The translations under genes were made by a program, and so were the position numbers. The notes below the pieces were generated by a model. The model searched no databases. It was not told the origin of the DNA and saw nothing but the letters and a program-made list of their open reading frames with translations. This document shows positions 56,467 to 64,000 of a DNA stretch of 64,000 nt, piece after piece. The stretch comes from Pseudomonas putida (GTDB taxonomy: Bacteria; Pseudomonadota; Gammaproteobacteria; Pseudomonadales; Pseudomonadaceae), in NCBI RefSeq assembly GCF_003228315.1, contig NZ_CP029693.1, forward strand, positions 2,922,001 through 2,986,000, written 5' to 3'. How positions within the stretch are numbered: position 1 is the stretch's first letter; every line of letters begins with the position of its first letter.

Positions 56467-57159
56467 TCAAAAATAAGGTGTTGGGTCGCTGATTCCCGCC
56501 GCCGCAAAGCCTTCCGCACGCAAACGGCAGCTGTCGCATTTACCGCATGCACGGCCTTCGTCATCGGCCTGATAGCAGGAAACGGTCAGGCCATAGTTCA
56601 CGCCAAGCTTCACGCCCGCCTGTACGATCTGCGCCTTGCTGAGGTTTTGCAGCGGTGCCTGGATTCGGAAGCCATTGCCTTCCACGCCGGCCTTGGTCGC
56701 CAGATTCGCCATGCGTTCGAAAGACTCGATGAACTCGGGACGGCAATCCGGGTAACCGGAGTAGTCCACTGCATTGACACCAATGAAGATGTCTCGCGCG
56801 CCCAACACTTCCGCCCAGCCCAAAGCCAGCGATAGGAACACCGTGTTGCGTGCCGGGACGTAAGTGACGGGAATACCTTCTCCCGGTGTTTCCGGTACAT
56901 CGATGCTGCTGTCAGTCAGTGCCGAGCCGCCCATGCCATTCAGGTTGAGACCGATCACCTTGTGCTCGATTACACCCAGGTCCCGGGCAACACGTTCGGC
57001 GGCATACAGTTCGGCATGTGACCGCTGACCATAATCGAAGCTCATGGTGTAGCAGCTGTAGCCTTCAGCGCGAGCCATGGCCACGACAGTGGCCGAATCC
57101 AGGCCACCGGACAGCAGGATGACCGCACGTTTTTCCGTAGTGTTCAGTAGTTCCGTCAT
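56467..57159 (-). CDS. queC: 7-cyano-7-deazaguanine synthase
   Basis: A 230-residue PP-loop ATPase that makes preQ0 for queuosine. The PP-loop SGGLDSAT is near the N-terminus, and a C-terminal zinc site has [17 protein letters not shown]. The ATG at 57159 is used because it begins the family N-terminus; an upstream extension is rejected since it overlaps queE. It lies 1 nt after queE, so the two are co-transcribed. Confidence 0.93.
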   Translation of the reverse strand: MTELLNTTEKRAVILLSGGLDSATVVAMARAEGYSCYTMSFDYGQRSHAELYAAERVARDLGVIEHKVIGLNLNGMGGSALTDSSIDVPETPGEGIPVTYVPARNTVFLSLALGWAEVLGARDIFIGVNAVDYSGYPDCRPEFIESFERMANLATKAGVEGNGFRIQAPLQNLSKAQIVQAGVKLGVNYGLTVSCYQADDEGRACGKCDSCRLRAEGFAAAGISDPTPYF

Positions 57160-57160
57160 T

Positions 57161-57808
57161 TCAGCGCCCCGGCTCATCGTTCCAAAGATATTTATGCAGC
57201 TGCAGTTGCAGACGCACAGGCAGGTTATCCGCGACCACCCAATCGGCCAGATCCCGAGCATTGAGGTCGTGATGGCTTGGCGAGAACAGCACTTCGCCAG
57301 CGCGCTGGTCCAGGCCATATTGAATCAGCTTGGAAACAGACCACTCATAGTCTTCCCGCGAGCAGATGACAAACTTCACCTGATCGTTCGGCGTGAGCAG
57401 CTCAATGTTTTCGTAGCGATTGCGGTGCGCTTCCTTCGAACCCGGAGTTTTCAGGTCGACAACGCGACTGACCCGGGAATCTACCGCCGAGATATCAATG
57501 GAGCCACTGGTTTCCAGCGACACTTCGTAACCGGCATCGCACAAGCGCTTGAGCAATGGAATGGCATTGGGCTGCGCCAGGGGTTCGCCGCCCGTGACAC
57601 AAACATAGCGCGGACGAAAACCAGCCACCTGCTCGAGGATATCGTCGAGCGTGCGGAGGGTGCCGCCCGTGAAGGCGTAGGCGCTGTCGCAGTATTGGCA
57701 ACGTAACGGGCAACCGGTCAGGCGCACAAAAACAGTGGGCAAGCCGGCCGTCCGAGTTTCACCCTGCAACGAGTAGAAAACTTCGGTGATTCTCAATGTG
57801 TCTTGCAT
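57161..57808 (-). CDS. queE: 7-carboxy-7-deazaguanine synthase
   Basis: A 215-residue radical-SAM enzyme that makes 7-carboxy-7-deazaguanine, the step before QueC. The cluster motif CPLRCQYC (Cx3Cx2C) is near residue 35 and SLQGE near the N-terminus. A GTG three codons upstream is an alternative start; neither has a strong ribosome-binding site. It follows the tol-pal cluster after a terminator and precedes queC by 1 nt. Confidence 0.93.
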   Translation of the reverse strand: MQDTLRITEVFYSLQGETRTAGLPTVFVRLTGCPLRCQYCDSAYAFTGGTLRTLDDILEQVAGFRPRYVCVTGGEPLAQPNAIPLLKRLCDAGYEVSLETSGSIDISAVDSRVSRVVDLKTPGSKEAHRNRYENIELLTPNDQVKFVICSREDYEWSVSKLIQYGLDQRAGEVLFSPSHHDLNARDLADWVVADNLPVRLQLQLHKYLWNDEPGR

Positions 57809-57924
57809 AGTCGCCACGGGCGTAACAGCTAAACAGGCTGTCCGCCTCCGTCAGGCACTTCAAGGAACCCCGGCAATGCGTAGATCCCAAAAAGCGTGTT
57901 TCAGAAAAAGGGGGTGAATTCTAA

Positions 57925-57956
57925 CGAAAAAACCCGCGACAAGCGCGGGTTTCTTT
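57925..57956 (-). terminator. intrinsic terminator of tol-pal-cpoB
   Basis: aacccgcg/cgcgggtt stem with loop acaag, followed on the minus strand by T6. It lies 20 nt after the cpoB stop. Confidence 0.85.
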
Positions 57957-57974
57957 GGAACGGGTCAGGCAGGC

Positions 57975-58814
57975 TTACATTTTCTGCAGATCGCGCTGCG
58001 CCAGCTGAGCGGCGGAAGTCCCCGGATACTGGGAAACCACCTGCTGCAAAATGCCTTTGACACGATCGGTATGACCGAGGCGACGCTCTACATCAGCAAG
58101 CTTGTACAGCGAATCAGGCACTTTGGCATGCTTCGGATAAAGCTGCGAAACCTTGGCAAATGCTTGACCTGCACCCTGCAAATCACCTTTGGCCAGGTTC
58201 ACTTCGCCCAGCCAGTACTGCGCATTGCCCGCGTACTGACTGTTTGGGTACTTGCGCAGGAAAGCGGCAAAAGCCTGGCTGGCCTTGTCGAAATCCTTGG
58301 CCTTGATCAGGTCGAAGGCTGCATCGTAGTAAAGCTTTTCCTTCGCCGGGTCTGCCGGTTCGCTGCTCGCTGAAGGTGCCTGAGCCGCTGCCGCCCCCGC
58401 GGCTGCGCCTGCACCTGCTGCAGCACCGGGGGCGTTCAAATCGCCACCGGTAGAAGAATTCTCTGGAGTCGCGGCTGGTGCAACGCCGGATCCTATGCGC
58501 CGATCAAGATCCTGGTATCGCTCCAGGTTTTCCTGCTTCATGCGCGCTACATCATTTTGCAGAACCTCGATCACGCCTTGCTGGCGCTCGATCTGTTCCT
58601 GCATTTGCTGAAGCTGGTTGAACAGCTGGCCCTGTGCCGAGACAGGGGCCGAAACCCCTCCCCCGGCATAGGCGCCGTTCGTACCGTAACCCGCAGGCGG
58701 ATAACTGCTCCCGCCATTGCCGGAGTCATTATCGACCACAGGAACCGCAGCCCACGCCGAAAGCGACGCAAGGCTGAGAGCCAGAACAGTTACAGCACGA
58801 CGGCACGTTCGCAT
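57975..58814 (-). CDS. cpoB: Tol-Pal system protein CpoB (YbgF)
   Basis: A 279-residue periplasmic protein that couples Tol-Pal activity to peptidoglycan synthesis. It has a signal peptide (TVLALSLASLSAWA-AVP), an N-terminal coiled coil (LFNQLQQMQEQIERQQGVIEVL), an Ala/Gly-rich linker, and three C-terminal TPR repeats (YYDAAFDLIKAKDFDKASQAF and following). The linker is unusually Ala/Gly rich (about residues 123-148). It follows pal by 6 nt, at the end of the cluster. Confidence 0.93.
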   Translation of the reverse strand: MRTCRRAVTVLALSLASLSAWAAVPVVDNDSGNGGSSYPPAGYGTNGAYAGGGVSAPVSAQGQLFNQLQQMQEQIERQQGVIEVLQNDVARMKQENLERYQDLDRRIGSGVAPAATPENSSTGGDLNAPGAAAGAGAAAGAAAAQAPSASSEPADPAKEKLYYDAAFDLIKAKDFDKASQAFAAFLRKYPNSQYAGNAQYWLGEVNLAKGDLQGAGQAFAKVSQLYPKHAKVPDSLYKLADVERRLGHTDRVKGILQQVVSQYPGTSAAQLAQRDLQKM

Positions 58815-58820
58815 GACGAA

Positions 58821-59318
58821 TTACTTACGCAGTTCGACGCGACGGTTTTGAGCCCAGGACTGCTCGTCGTTGCCGGTAGCAACTGGACGCTCTTCGCCGT
58901 AGGAAACCAGTTCCAGCTGAGCTGGGGAAACGCCTTGCAGTACCAGGTAGCGTTGAACGGCTTTCGCACGACGCTCGCCCAGTGCCATGTTGTACTCACG
59001 AGTACCACGTTCGTCGGTGTTGCCTTCCAGAACAACGCGAGCGCCGTTTGCTTTCAGGTCTTTGGCGTGAACGTCCAGAGCGCGCATGGCTTCTGGCTTC
59101 AGGTCCGAGCTGTCGTATTCGAAGTAGAAAGTGGTGATAGCGCGCAGAGCAGCTTCTTCGCTCAGGGAGCCGTCAACTGCACCAGTGTTTGCGCCGTAAC
59201 CAGCGTTTGGATCTACCGCGCCTTCACCGGCATTGTCGCCGCCTTTGGACGAGCAACCTACAGCTACAGCCATGGCCAGAGCCAGCGCAGCAAATTTACC
59301 AAACTTCAGCATTTCCAT
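58821..59318 (-). CDS. pal: peptidoglycan-associated lipoprotein Pal
   Basis: A 165-residue outer-membrane lipoprotein. The lipobox AVAVGCSS puts the acylated Cys at 22. The OmpA-like domain (about 60-165) has [20 protein letters not shown] and the peptidoglycan-binding segment [25 protein letters not shown] lies 7 nt before the first ATG, which favours it over the ATG two codons later. It lies 52 bp after tolB. Confidence 0.95.
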   Translation of the reverse strand: MEMLKFGKFAALALAMAVAVGCSSKGGDNAGEGAVDPNAGYGANTGAVDGSLSEEAALRAITTFYFEYDSSDLKPEAMRALDVHAKDLKANGARVVLEGNTDERGTREYNMALGERRAKAVQRYLVLQGVSPAQLELVSYGEERPVATGNDEQSWAQNRRVELRK

Positions 59319-59370
59319 CGTGAAACTCCTAATGAACCCCAGTGTGTTAAGTAAAACGTAAAGCGCCGCG

Positions 59371-60672
59371 TCAGTTCAGGTAAGGGGACCAGGAAGGTTC
59401 TCTGACTTCGCCTTGTGCGGTAGGAAGCGGGAGCCTTACGCGTCCATTGATGGACACGAGCATCAAGACTCCCCGGCCCTGCTGGCGGGTGGCGTAGATT
59501 ACCATGGTGCCGTTGGGCGCGACAGTGGGCGACTCGTCCAGAGTGCTATCAGTGAGGATTTTTACGCTACCGCGCTGCAAATCCTGAGCCGCCACTTTGA
59601 AATTGGTGAATCCGTCCTGGCGGTGAATCATGACCAGGGTCTTTTCGTCCGCCGACAGTTTAGGGTTGGCGTTGTAGTTACCGACGAAAGTTACACGCTC
59701 CGCACCACCGCCACCGACGCTTGTTTTATAGATCTGCGGTTTGCCGCCACGGTCGGAGGTGAAGTAGATGGTCGAACCATCCTTGCCCCAAAACGGTTCG
59801 GTGTTGATGCCAGGACCATTGGTAACGCGGCTGATCTGACGCGAGCCCAGGTTCATCACGTAGATGTCCGGGTTACCGTCTTTGGACAGCACGAATGCCA
59901 GGCGATTGCCATCCGGCGACCAGGCTGGCGCGCCGTTCAGGCCTTCGAAGTTGGTGATCTGCTCACGGCGACCGGTGTCGATGTTCTGCATGAACACCCG
60001 AGGACGTTTCTGCTCGAACGACACGTAAGCAATACGCTTGCCGTCCGGTGCGAAACGCGGCGACAGGATTGGCTCGCGCGATTGCAGCAGGGTCACGGCG
60101 CGAGCACCGTCATAGTCCGAGCGTTGCAGGGTGTAGCGCGTGTTCTTCTCGGAGAAACGCTCGGCAGTCACGTACAGCAGGCGAGTGGAAAACGCACCTT
60201 TGATACCGGTGAGTTTTTCAAACGACTGGTCGGAGATGTAGTGCGCCATGTCACGCAACTGATCAACACCACCCGACACGCTACCGGTCAGCACTTGCTG
60301 CTCGGTCGCGACGTTGAACAGTGCGTATTGAACCTGCAGGCGACCGCCCGCTGGGACGATGCTGCCAACCATGACGTACTGGGCACCCAGCGCCTTGAAG
60401 TCACGGAAGATGATTTCGCTGGCCTGGCTTGGCTGGCTGATCATGTTCTGCTTCGGAATCGGCGAGTAGTAACCCGAGTTGCGCAGGTCGTTACCGATGA
60501 TTTCAGCCATGTCGTCCGGCAGCACGCTACCGCCCTGGAAGCCGAACGGTACAACCGCGATCGGGGTAGCACGGTCACTGCCGCTGGTGACCAGAATGTT
60601 TTTCTCATCTGCCATCGCGATCCCTGCCATGCAGCAGATCACGACGAGCATTCCTCGAAGGAGGTTTCTCAC
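59371..60672 (-). CDS. tolB: Tol-Pal system beta-propeller protein TolB
   Basis: A 433-residue periplasmic protein with a signal peptide ([16 protein letters not shown]), an N-terminal domain and a six-bladed beta-propeller made of repeats such as [21 protein letters not shown]. It binds Pal. The start is GTG at 60672, overlapping the tolA stop by 4 nt (GTGA), a coupling that supports this start. A second in-frame ATG seven codons later is possible. Confidence 0.94.
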   Translation of the reverse strand: MRNLLRGMLVVICCMAGIAMADEKNILVTSGSDRATPIAVVPFGFQGGSVLPDDMAEIIGNDLRNSGYYSPIPKQNMISQPSQASEIIFRDFKALGAQYVMVGSIVPAGGRLQVQYALFNVATEQQVLTGSVSGGVDQLRDMAHYISDQSFEKLTGIKGAFSTRLLYVTAERFSEKNTRYTLQRSDYDGARAVTLLQSREPILSPRFAPDGKRIAYVSFEQKRPRVFMQNIDTGRREQITNFEGLNGAPAWSPDGNRLAFVLSKDGNPDIYVMNLGSRQISRVTNGPGINTEPFWGKDGSTIYFTSDRGGKPQIYKTSVGGGGAERVTFVGNYNANPKLSADEKTLVMIHRQDGFTNFKVAAQDLQRGSVKILTDSTLDESPTVAPNGTMVIYATRQQGRGVLMLVSINGRVRLPLPTAQGEVREPSWSPYLN

Positions 60673-61748
60673 GGGGCTAGATCCTCAGGTGTGAATGTCA
60701 TCTTGAATGAACGATACGGAGCAAAATCGCTCGGCTTCATTCCCTGCATTTCTGTCAAACGTCCAATATTCTTCACTGCCGCTACGGCTGAAGCGTCAAA
60801 CGGACCGTCGCCACTGGACTTGAGCACCTTGACCGAAGTCACCGTACCGTCCGGCAACATGCCGATTTGCAACTGAACCGTCATGCCTTTGCGGGCCGAA
60901 GGTGGACGAGCCCAGCCTTCCGCTGCGCGAATTCGAATCAGGTCATCGAAACTGCCGGCGACTTCGTCACCCTGCTCATCGGCCAAGGCCTGCTGACGCT
61001 GTGGCGTGTCGGAAAGCAAATCTGCCAGGGCCTGGGCCTTTTTGTCTTCGGCGGATTTTTTCGCCGCGTCCTGCGATTTTTTCTTCGCAGCATCGGCAGC
61101 AGCTTTCTTCTTCGCTTCCTCGGCGACTTTCTTCTTCGCCTCTTCAGCTTCAGCTTTCTTCTTGGCGTCTTCCGCGGCTTTCTTCTTCGCGTCTTCGACG
61201 ATCTTTTTCTTCGCTTCTTCAGCAGCCGCTTTCTTGGCCTCTTCTTCAGCCGCCTTCTTGGCTTCTTCTTCAGCTTTCTTCTTGGCTATATCAGCCAATT
61301 GTTTCTCTTCTGCCTTCTTGGCTTCGGCGGCTTTCTTCGCGTCGTCGGCTTTCTTGGCTTCGTCAGCCTTCTTCGCCTCGTCCGCTTTCTTCGCCTCGTC
61401 GGCCTTCTTGGCTTCCTCGGCCTTTTGAGCCGCTTCTTCTTTCTTTTGTTCCGCAGCCTTCACCGCTTCCTGCTCGACCTTCTTCTGTTCCAACTGCTCC
61501 TCTTCGGTCTGGCGCGCGGCGGATTTCTTCGCCTCACCCGCAATCTTCTGATTGGTCTGGGTGGTTGCCTGACTTTTCGATTTCAGCTGGTACAAGGTCG
61601 CCTGGACAATAGGCTTGGCCGGCGGCAGTTCCGGTGTGAAGGCGAAACTGACGAACAGCATGCCGAACACCAGCACGTGCAAGCCAATCGCCCAGACACT
61701 AGGCCAGAAGTAGCTTTCCGAGGCGGACGGCTCTCGCTGTTGCTGCAT
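60669..61748 (-). CDS. tolA: cell envelope integrity protein TolA
   Basis: A 359-residue inner-membrane protein. One membrane segment lies at about 17-36 ([18 protein letters not shown]), then a long periplasmic helix rich in Lys, Ala and Glu (residues about 70-245, AKKADEAKK repeats), and a C-terminal domain III with [20 protein letters not shown]. It bridges TolQR to TolB and Pal. It overlaps tolR by 1 nt and tolB by 4 nt. Confidence 0.94.
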   Translation of the reverse strand: MQQQREPSASESYFWPSVWAIGLHVLVFGMLFVSFAFTPELPPAKPIVQATLYQLKSKSQATTQTNQKIAGEAKKSAARQTEEEQLEQKKVEQEAVKAAEQKKEEAAQKAEEAKKADEAKKADEAKKADEAKKADDAKKAAEAKKAEEKQLADIAKKKAEEEAKKAAEEEAKKAAAEEAKKKIVEDAKKKAAEDAKKKAEAEEAKKKVAEEAKKKAAADAAKKKSQDAAKKSAEDKKAQALADLLSDTPQRQQALADEQGDEVAGSFDDLIRIRAAEGWARPPSARKGMTVQLQIGMLPDGTVTSVKVLKSSGDGPFDASAVAAVKNIGRLTEMQGMKPSDFAPYRSFKMTFTPEDLAP

Positions 61749-62209
61749 CAGGGCGCCTCGGTAATCAAGCCAACATTACCGACCCCGGCTTTCTGCAACC
61801 CGCCCATGGCGCCCATGACGGCACCATAGTCGACGCTTTTGTCGCCGCGAATGAAGACCTGGGTACGCTTGCCGCTTTCATTGCCGACGCGAATGATCTT
61901 GGTCACCGCGTCAGTCATCTGCGGCAGGGTCATGGCGCGATCCTGCTGCTTTTCGGTGTCGACTTCACTGCCAAGATTCCAGTAGTAGGTCTTGTCAGCC
62001 TTGATCGAAATGGTCAGGACCTGGGTGTTGTTGTCCTGGGGCAAGGCTTCGCTGGAAACCTTGGGCAGATCAACTTTCACGCCCTGATTGAGCATCGGCG
62101 CGGTCACCATGAAGATGACCAGCAGTACCAACATCACGTCGATGTAAGGCACTACGTTCATCTCGGCGACCGGCTTGCGCTTGTGTCGGGCTCGAGCGAT
62201 TAAAGCCAT
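61748..62209 (-). CDS. tolR: biopolymer transporter TolR
   Basis: A 153-residue ExbD-like protein with one membrane helix (YIDVMLVLLVIFMVTAPM) carrying the functional Asp of the PYIDVMLVLL motif. It works with TolQ as a proton-driven motor. It lies 14 nt after tolQ and overlaps tolA by 1 nt. Confidence 0.94.
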   Translation of the reverse strand: MALIARARHKRKPVAEMNVVPYIDVMLVLLVIFMVTAPMLNQGVKVDLPKVSSEALPQDNNTQVLTISIKADKTYYWNLGSEVDTEKQQDRAMTLPQMTDAVTKIIRVGNESGKRTQVFIRGDKSVDYGAVMGAMGGLQKAGVGNVGLITEAP

Positions 62210-62223
62210 TGGAAATTACCTGC

Positions 62224-62919
62224 TTATTCTTCGCTGGTGTGCACTTTGCGGTGCAGGATCGCCTGGAACTCATCGGCGAAGGTGTAGTAGCGGCTCAGCA
62301 GGGTTTCGCTGCGAGCGGAGAAGCGGTTGTAGGCAATTACCGCCGGAATCGCAGCGAACAGACCAATCGCAGTGGCGATCAGGGCTTCAGCAATACCTGG
62401 CGCCACGGTGGCCAGGGTCGCTTGCTGGGCAGTTGCCAGACCACGGAAGGAGTTCATGATGCCCCAGACGGTACCGAACAGACCGATGTACGGGCTGACG
62501 GAACCAACGGTGGCCAGGAAAGGCAGGCTCTGTTCGAGCTTTTCTTCTTCGCGGGAAATCGCTACGCGCATGGCACGGGCCACACCCTCCATGACCGCTT
62601 CCGGGTCAACACCAGGCTGCTGGCGCAGACGGGAGAATTCCTTGAAGCCGGCGCGGAAGATCTGCTCGACACCCGAATCCGGATCCGGGTTGCTGCCCGC
62701 CTGGCGATAGAGTTTGGACAGGTCGATACCCGACCAGAAGCGCTCTTCGAAGCTCTCCAGGGCACGTCGACCGGCGCGCAGCAGGTTGCTGCGCTGAAAG
62801 ATCATGATCCATGAGGTCACCGATGCGGCTACCAGGGTCAGCATTACCAGTTGCACCACGATACTGGCATTGCTGACCAGGCTCCACATGGAGGAATGGT
62901 CGACGACGTTAGCTTCCAC
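62224..62919 (-). CDS. tolQ: proton channel component TolQ
   Basis: A 231-residue ExbB-like protein with three membrane segments: [20 protein letters not shown], and two near [15 protein letters not shown] and [21 protein letters not shown]. The TolQ pore Thr and Pro residues ([17 protein letters not shown]) are present. The start is GTG at 62919 with GGAG 7 nt upstream. It overlaps the ybgC stop by 11 nt. Confidence 0.94.
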   Translation of the reverse strand: MEANVVDHSSMWSLVSNASIVVQLVMLTLVAASVTSWIMIFQRSNLLRAGRRALESFEERFWSGIDLSKLYRQAGSNPDPDSGVEQIFRAGFKEFSRLRQQPGVDPEAVMEGVARAMRVAISREEEKLEQSLPFLATVGSVSPYIGLFGTVWGIMNSFRGLATAQQATLATVAPGIAEALIATAIGLFAAIPAVIAYNRFSARSETLLSRYYTFADEFQAILHRKVHTSEE

Positions 62920-63376
62920 GCTTTATCTCCTGCGTTGAGTGTGTACCCGCGCCGCTCACGTCGGCAAAGGCCGCTCGTAGAGCTTCGGGAATGGCCCGGG
63001 GTTTCAAGCTGTTGGTGCGCACACAGGCCACCAGAAACTGCCCTTCGCAGAGCAGTACGTTATCCGTAGCCCGCCTGACCTGTTGTTTGAAGCGCAGGCT
63101 GGCACGGTTCAATTCGATTACTTCAGCGCTTACCAGCAACTCGTCATCCAGTCGCGCCGGCGCGTGGTAACGCGCTTCGCTGGAGTGCACGACGAACAAC
63201 AGGTCCTCCCCTGCCAGCTGTGATTGGGCAAAGCCCAGATCGCGTAGCCGCTCGGTTCGAGCCCGTTCCATAAACTTGAGGTAATTAACGTAATACACGA
63301 TGCCACCCGCATCGGTGTCCTCGTAATAAACGCGACAACGATGTGCGAAAGGCTCAAGCCCGTTTTGCGCGCGCAT
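62909..63376 (-). CDS. ybgC: Tol-Pal-associated acyl-CoA thioesterase YbgC
   Basis: A 155-residue hot-dog thioesterase that hydrolyses acyl-CoA, likely linked to phospholipid handling. The catalytic Asp is in [19 protein letters not shown]. It is the first gene of the tol cluster in this window, 126 bp after ruvB and overlapping tolQ by 11 nt. Confidence 0.93.
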   Translation of the reverse strand: MRAQNGLEPFAHRCRVYYEDTDAGGIVYYVNYLKFMERARTERLRDLGFAQSQLAGEDLLFVVHSSEARYHAPARLDDELLVSAEVIELNRASLRFKQQVRRATDNVLLCEGQFLVACVRTNSLKPRAIPEALRAAFADVSGAGTHSTQEIKRGS

Positions 63377-63502
63377 ACTCTAGTGCTTACTCCTCGGGTT
63401 GCCAATCCGGCAGGCAACTGTTTTTCAATGTTCTGCGGCTTTCTCGCGAAAGTACGGTCCTGAGACAGCACAATGCCCGAAAAATCAGCCCGCAAAAGTT
63501 AA

Positions 63503-64000
63503 TTAATCGTCCACGGCGTCGAGGAACTCGTCTACCACGGGCATTTCACCCAATCGTGACGGAATGTTTAAACCGAAGTGCAGGTAAGCATGCCGGGTCA
63601 CCACCCGCCCACGCGGGGTGCGCATGATGTAGCCCTGCTGAATCAGGTAGGGCTCCAGCACATCCTCAATGGTGTGGCGCTCTTCGCTGATAGCAGCGGC
63701 GAGGCTGTCCACACCAACCGGTCCGCCGTCGAACTTCTCGATCATGGTCAACAACAGGCGTCGATCCTGATGATCGAAGCCACGTTCATCGACATCCAGC
63801 AGGTTCAAGGCCATATCGGCAACAGACTTGGTGATGTGACCCTTGGCACGAACTTCGGCGAAGTCCCGCACCCGGCGCAGCAGACGGTTGGCGATCCGAG
63901 GGGTACCACGAGCACGTCGGGCGATTTCGAACGCACCCTCCGGGTCCAGCGGCAAGCCGAGAATGCTTGCCGAACGACTGACAATCGTCGACAGGTCGGC
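63503..64000 (-). CDS. ruvB: Holliday junction helicase RuvB, C-terminal part
   Basis: The last 166 codons of ruvB; the 5' part lies beyond the window edge. The sequence runs from [14 protein letters not shown] through the AAA+ sensor-2 segment ([19 protein letters not shown]) and the C-terminal winged helix ([32 protein letters not shown]). RuvB is the motor of the RuvABC branch-migration complex. The order ruvB-ybgC-tolQ is normal for pseudomonads. Confidence 0.95.
   Translation of the reverse strand, partial: ADLSTIVSRSASILGLPLDPEGAFEIARRARGTPRIANRLLRRVRDFAEVRAKGHITKSVADMALNLLDVDERGFDHQDRRLLLTMIEKFDGGPVGVDSLAAAISEERHTIEDVLEPYLIQQGYIMRTPRGRVVTRHAYLHFGLNIPSRLGEMPVVDEFLDAVDD

Overview
The window is chromosomal DNA of a Pseudomonas of the fluorescens/putida lineage. 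The evidence is high G+C coding DNA, the gene orders zwf-pgl-eda, gts-oprB-edd-glk-gap, gcvH-gcvP-sdaA-gcvT and tolQRAB-pal, the fadD1/fadD2 pair next to a phaJ1-like gene, and 22 inverted-pair REP elements (REPINs) of the kind typical for this group. No prophage, insertion sequence, CRISPR array or other mobile cargo was seen. Almost everything is core or near-core chromosome.

Layout. 0.2-6.7 kb: an ECF sigma factor translationally coupled to an OpuAC-type binding protein, an orphan PhnD-like binding protein, a fatty-acid desaturase, a 36-residue Lys-rich protein, an acetyltransferase, a YihY-peptide deformylase pair and a CsbD protein. 7-13 kb: fatty-acid activation (fadD1, fadD2) with a divergent lipase-like hydrolase and an R-specific enoyl-CoA hydratase (phaJ1-like), linking beta-oxidation to polyhydroxyalkanoate precursors. 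13-15.3 kb: small conserved proteins and a class V aminotransferase fold.

15.5-34.5 kb is the glucose and Entner-Doudoroff block. OprB porin and the GtsABCD ABC transporter bring glucose in; Glk, Zwf, Pgl, Edd and Eda convert it to pyruvate and glyceraldehyde 3-phosphate; Gap takes the triose onward. A hexose-6-phosphate mutarotase and an AGE-family isomerase sit among them. HexR (repressor) and GltR/GtrS (two-component system) are encoded inside the block. HexR-like operators are visible at zwf and in the edd/gap intergenic region. A shared promoter module precedes gtsA and the AGE gene. mgsA, the methylglyoxal bypass, follows gap.

35.1-40.1 kb is a Fur-boxed iron-starvation heme operon: FecI-type sigma factor, FecR-type anti-sigma factor, STN-domain heme/hemoprotein TonB receptor and heme oxygenase. 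40.3-45.5 kb holds a DUF454 membrane protein, a Cache-type chemoreceptor, a family III CoA transferase and an AlkA-like DNA glycosylase. 45.7-53.7 kb is a glycine catabolism unit: a TyrR-like sigma54 activator (GcsR), three 18-bp activator boxes, a sigma54 promoter, and gcvH-gcvP-sdaA-gcvT.

54-64 kb holds a cold-shock protein with a long structured leader, an RDD protein, nadA, tRNA-Lys, queE-queC, the complete tol-pal cluster (ybgC-tolQRAB-pal-cpoB) and the 3' part of ruvB. REP elements are absent from the last 9 kb. The observations most worth following are regulatory: the common gtsA/AGE promoter module with its 12-bp tandem repeats, the sigma factor coupled to a binding protein, perfect 35-bp and 44-bp hairpins, and the spacer classes of the REPINs.
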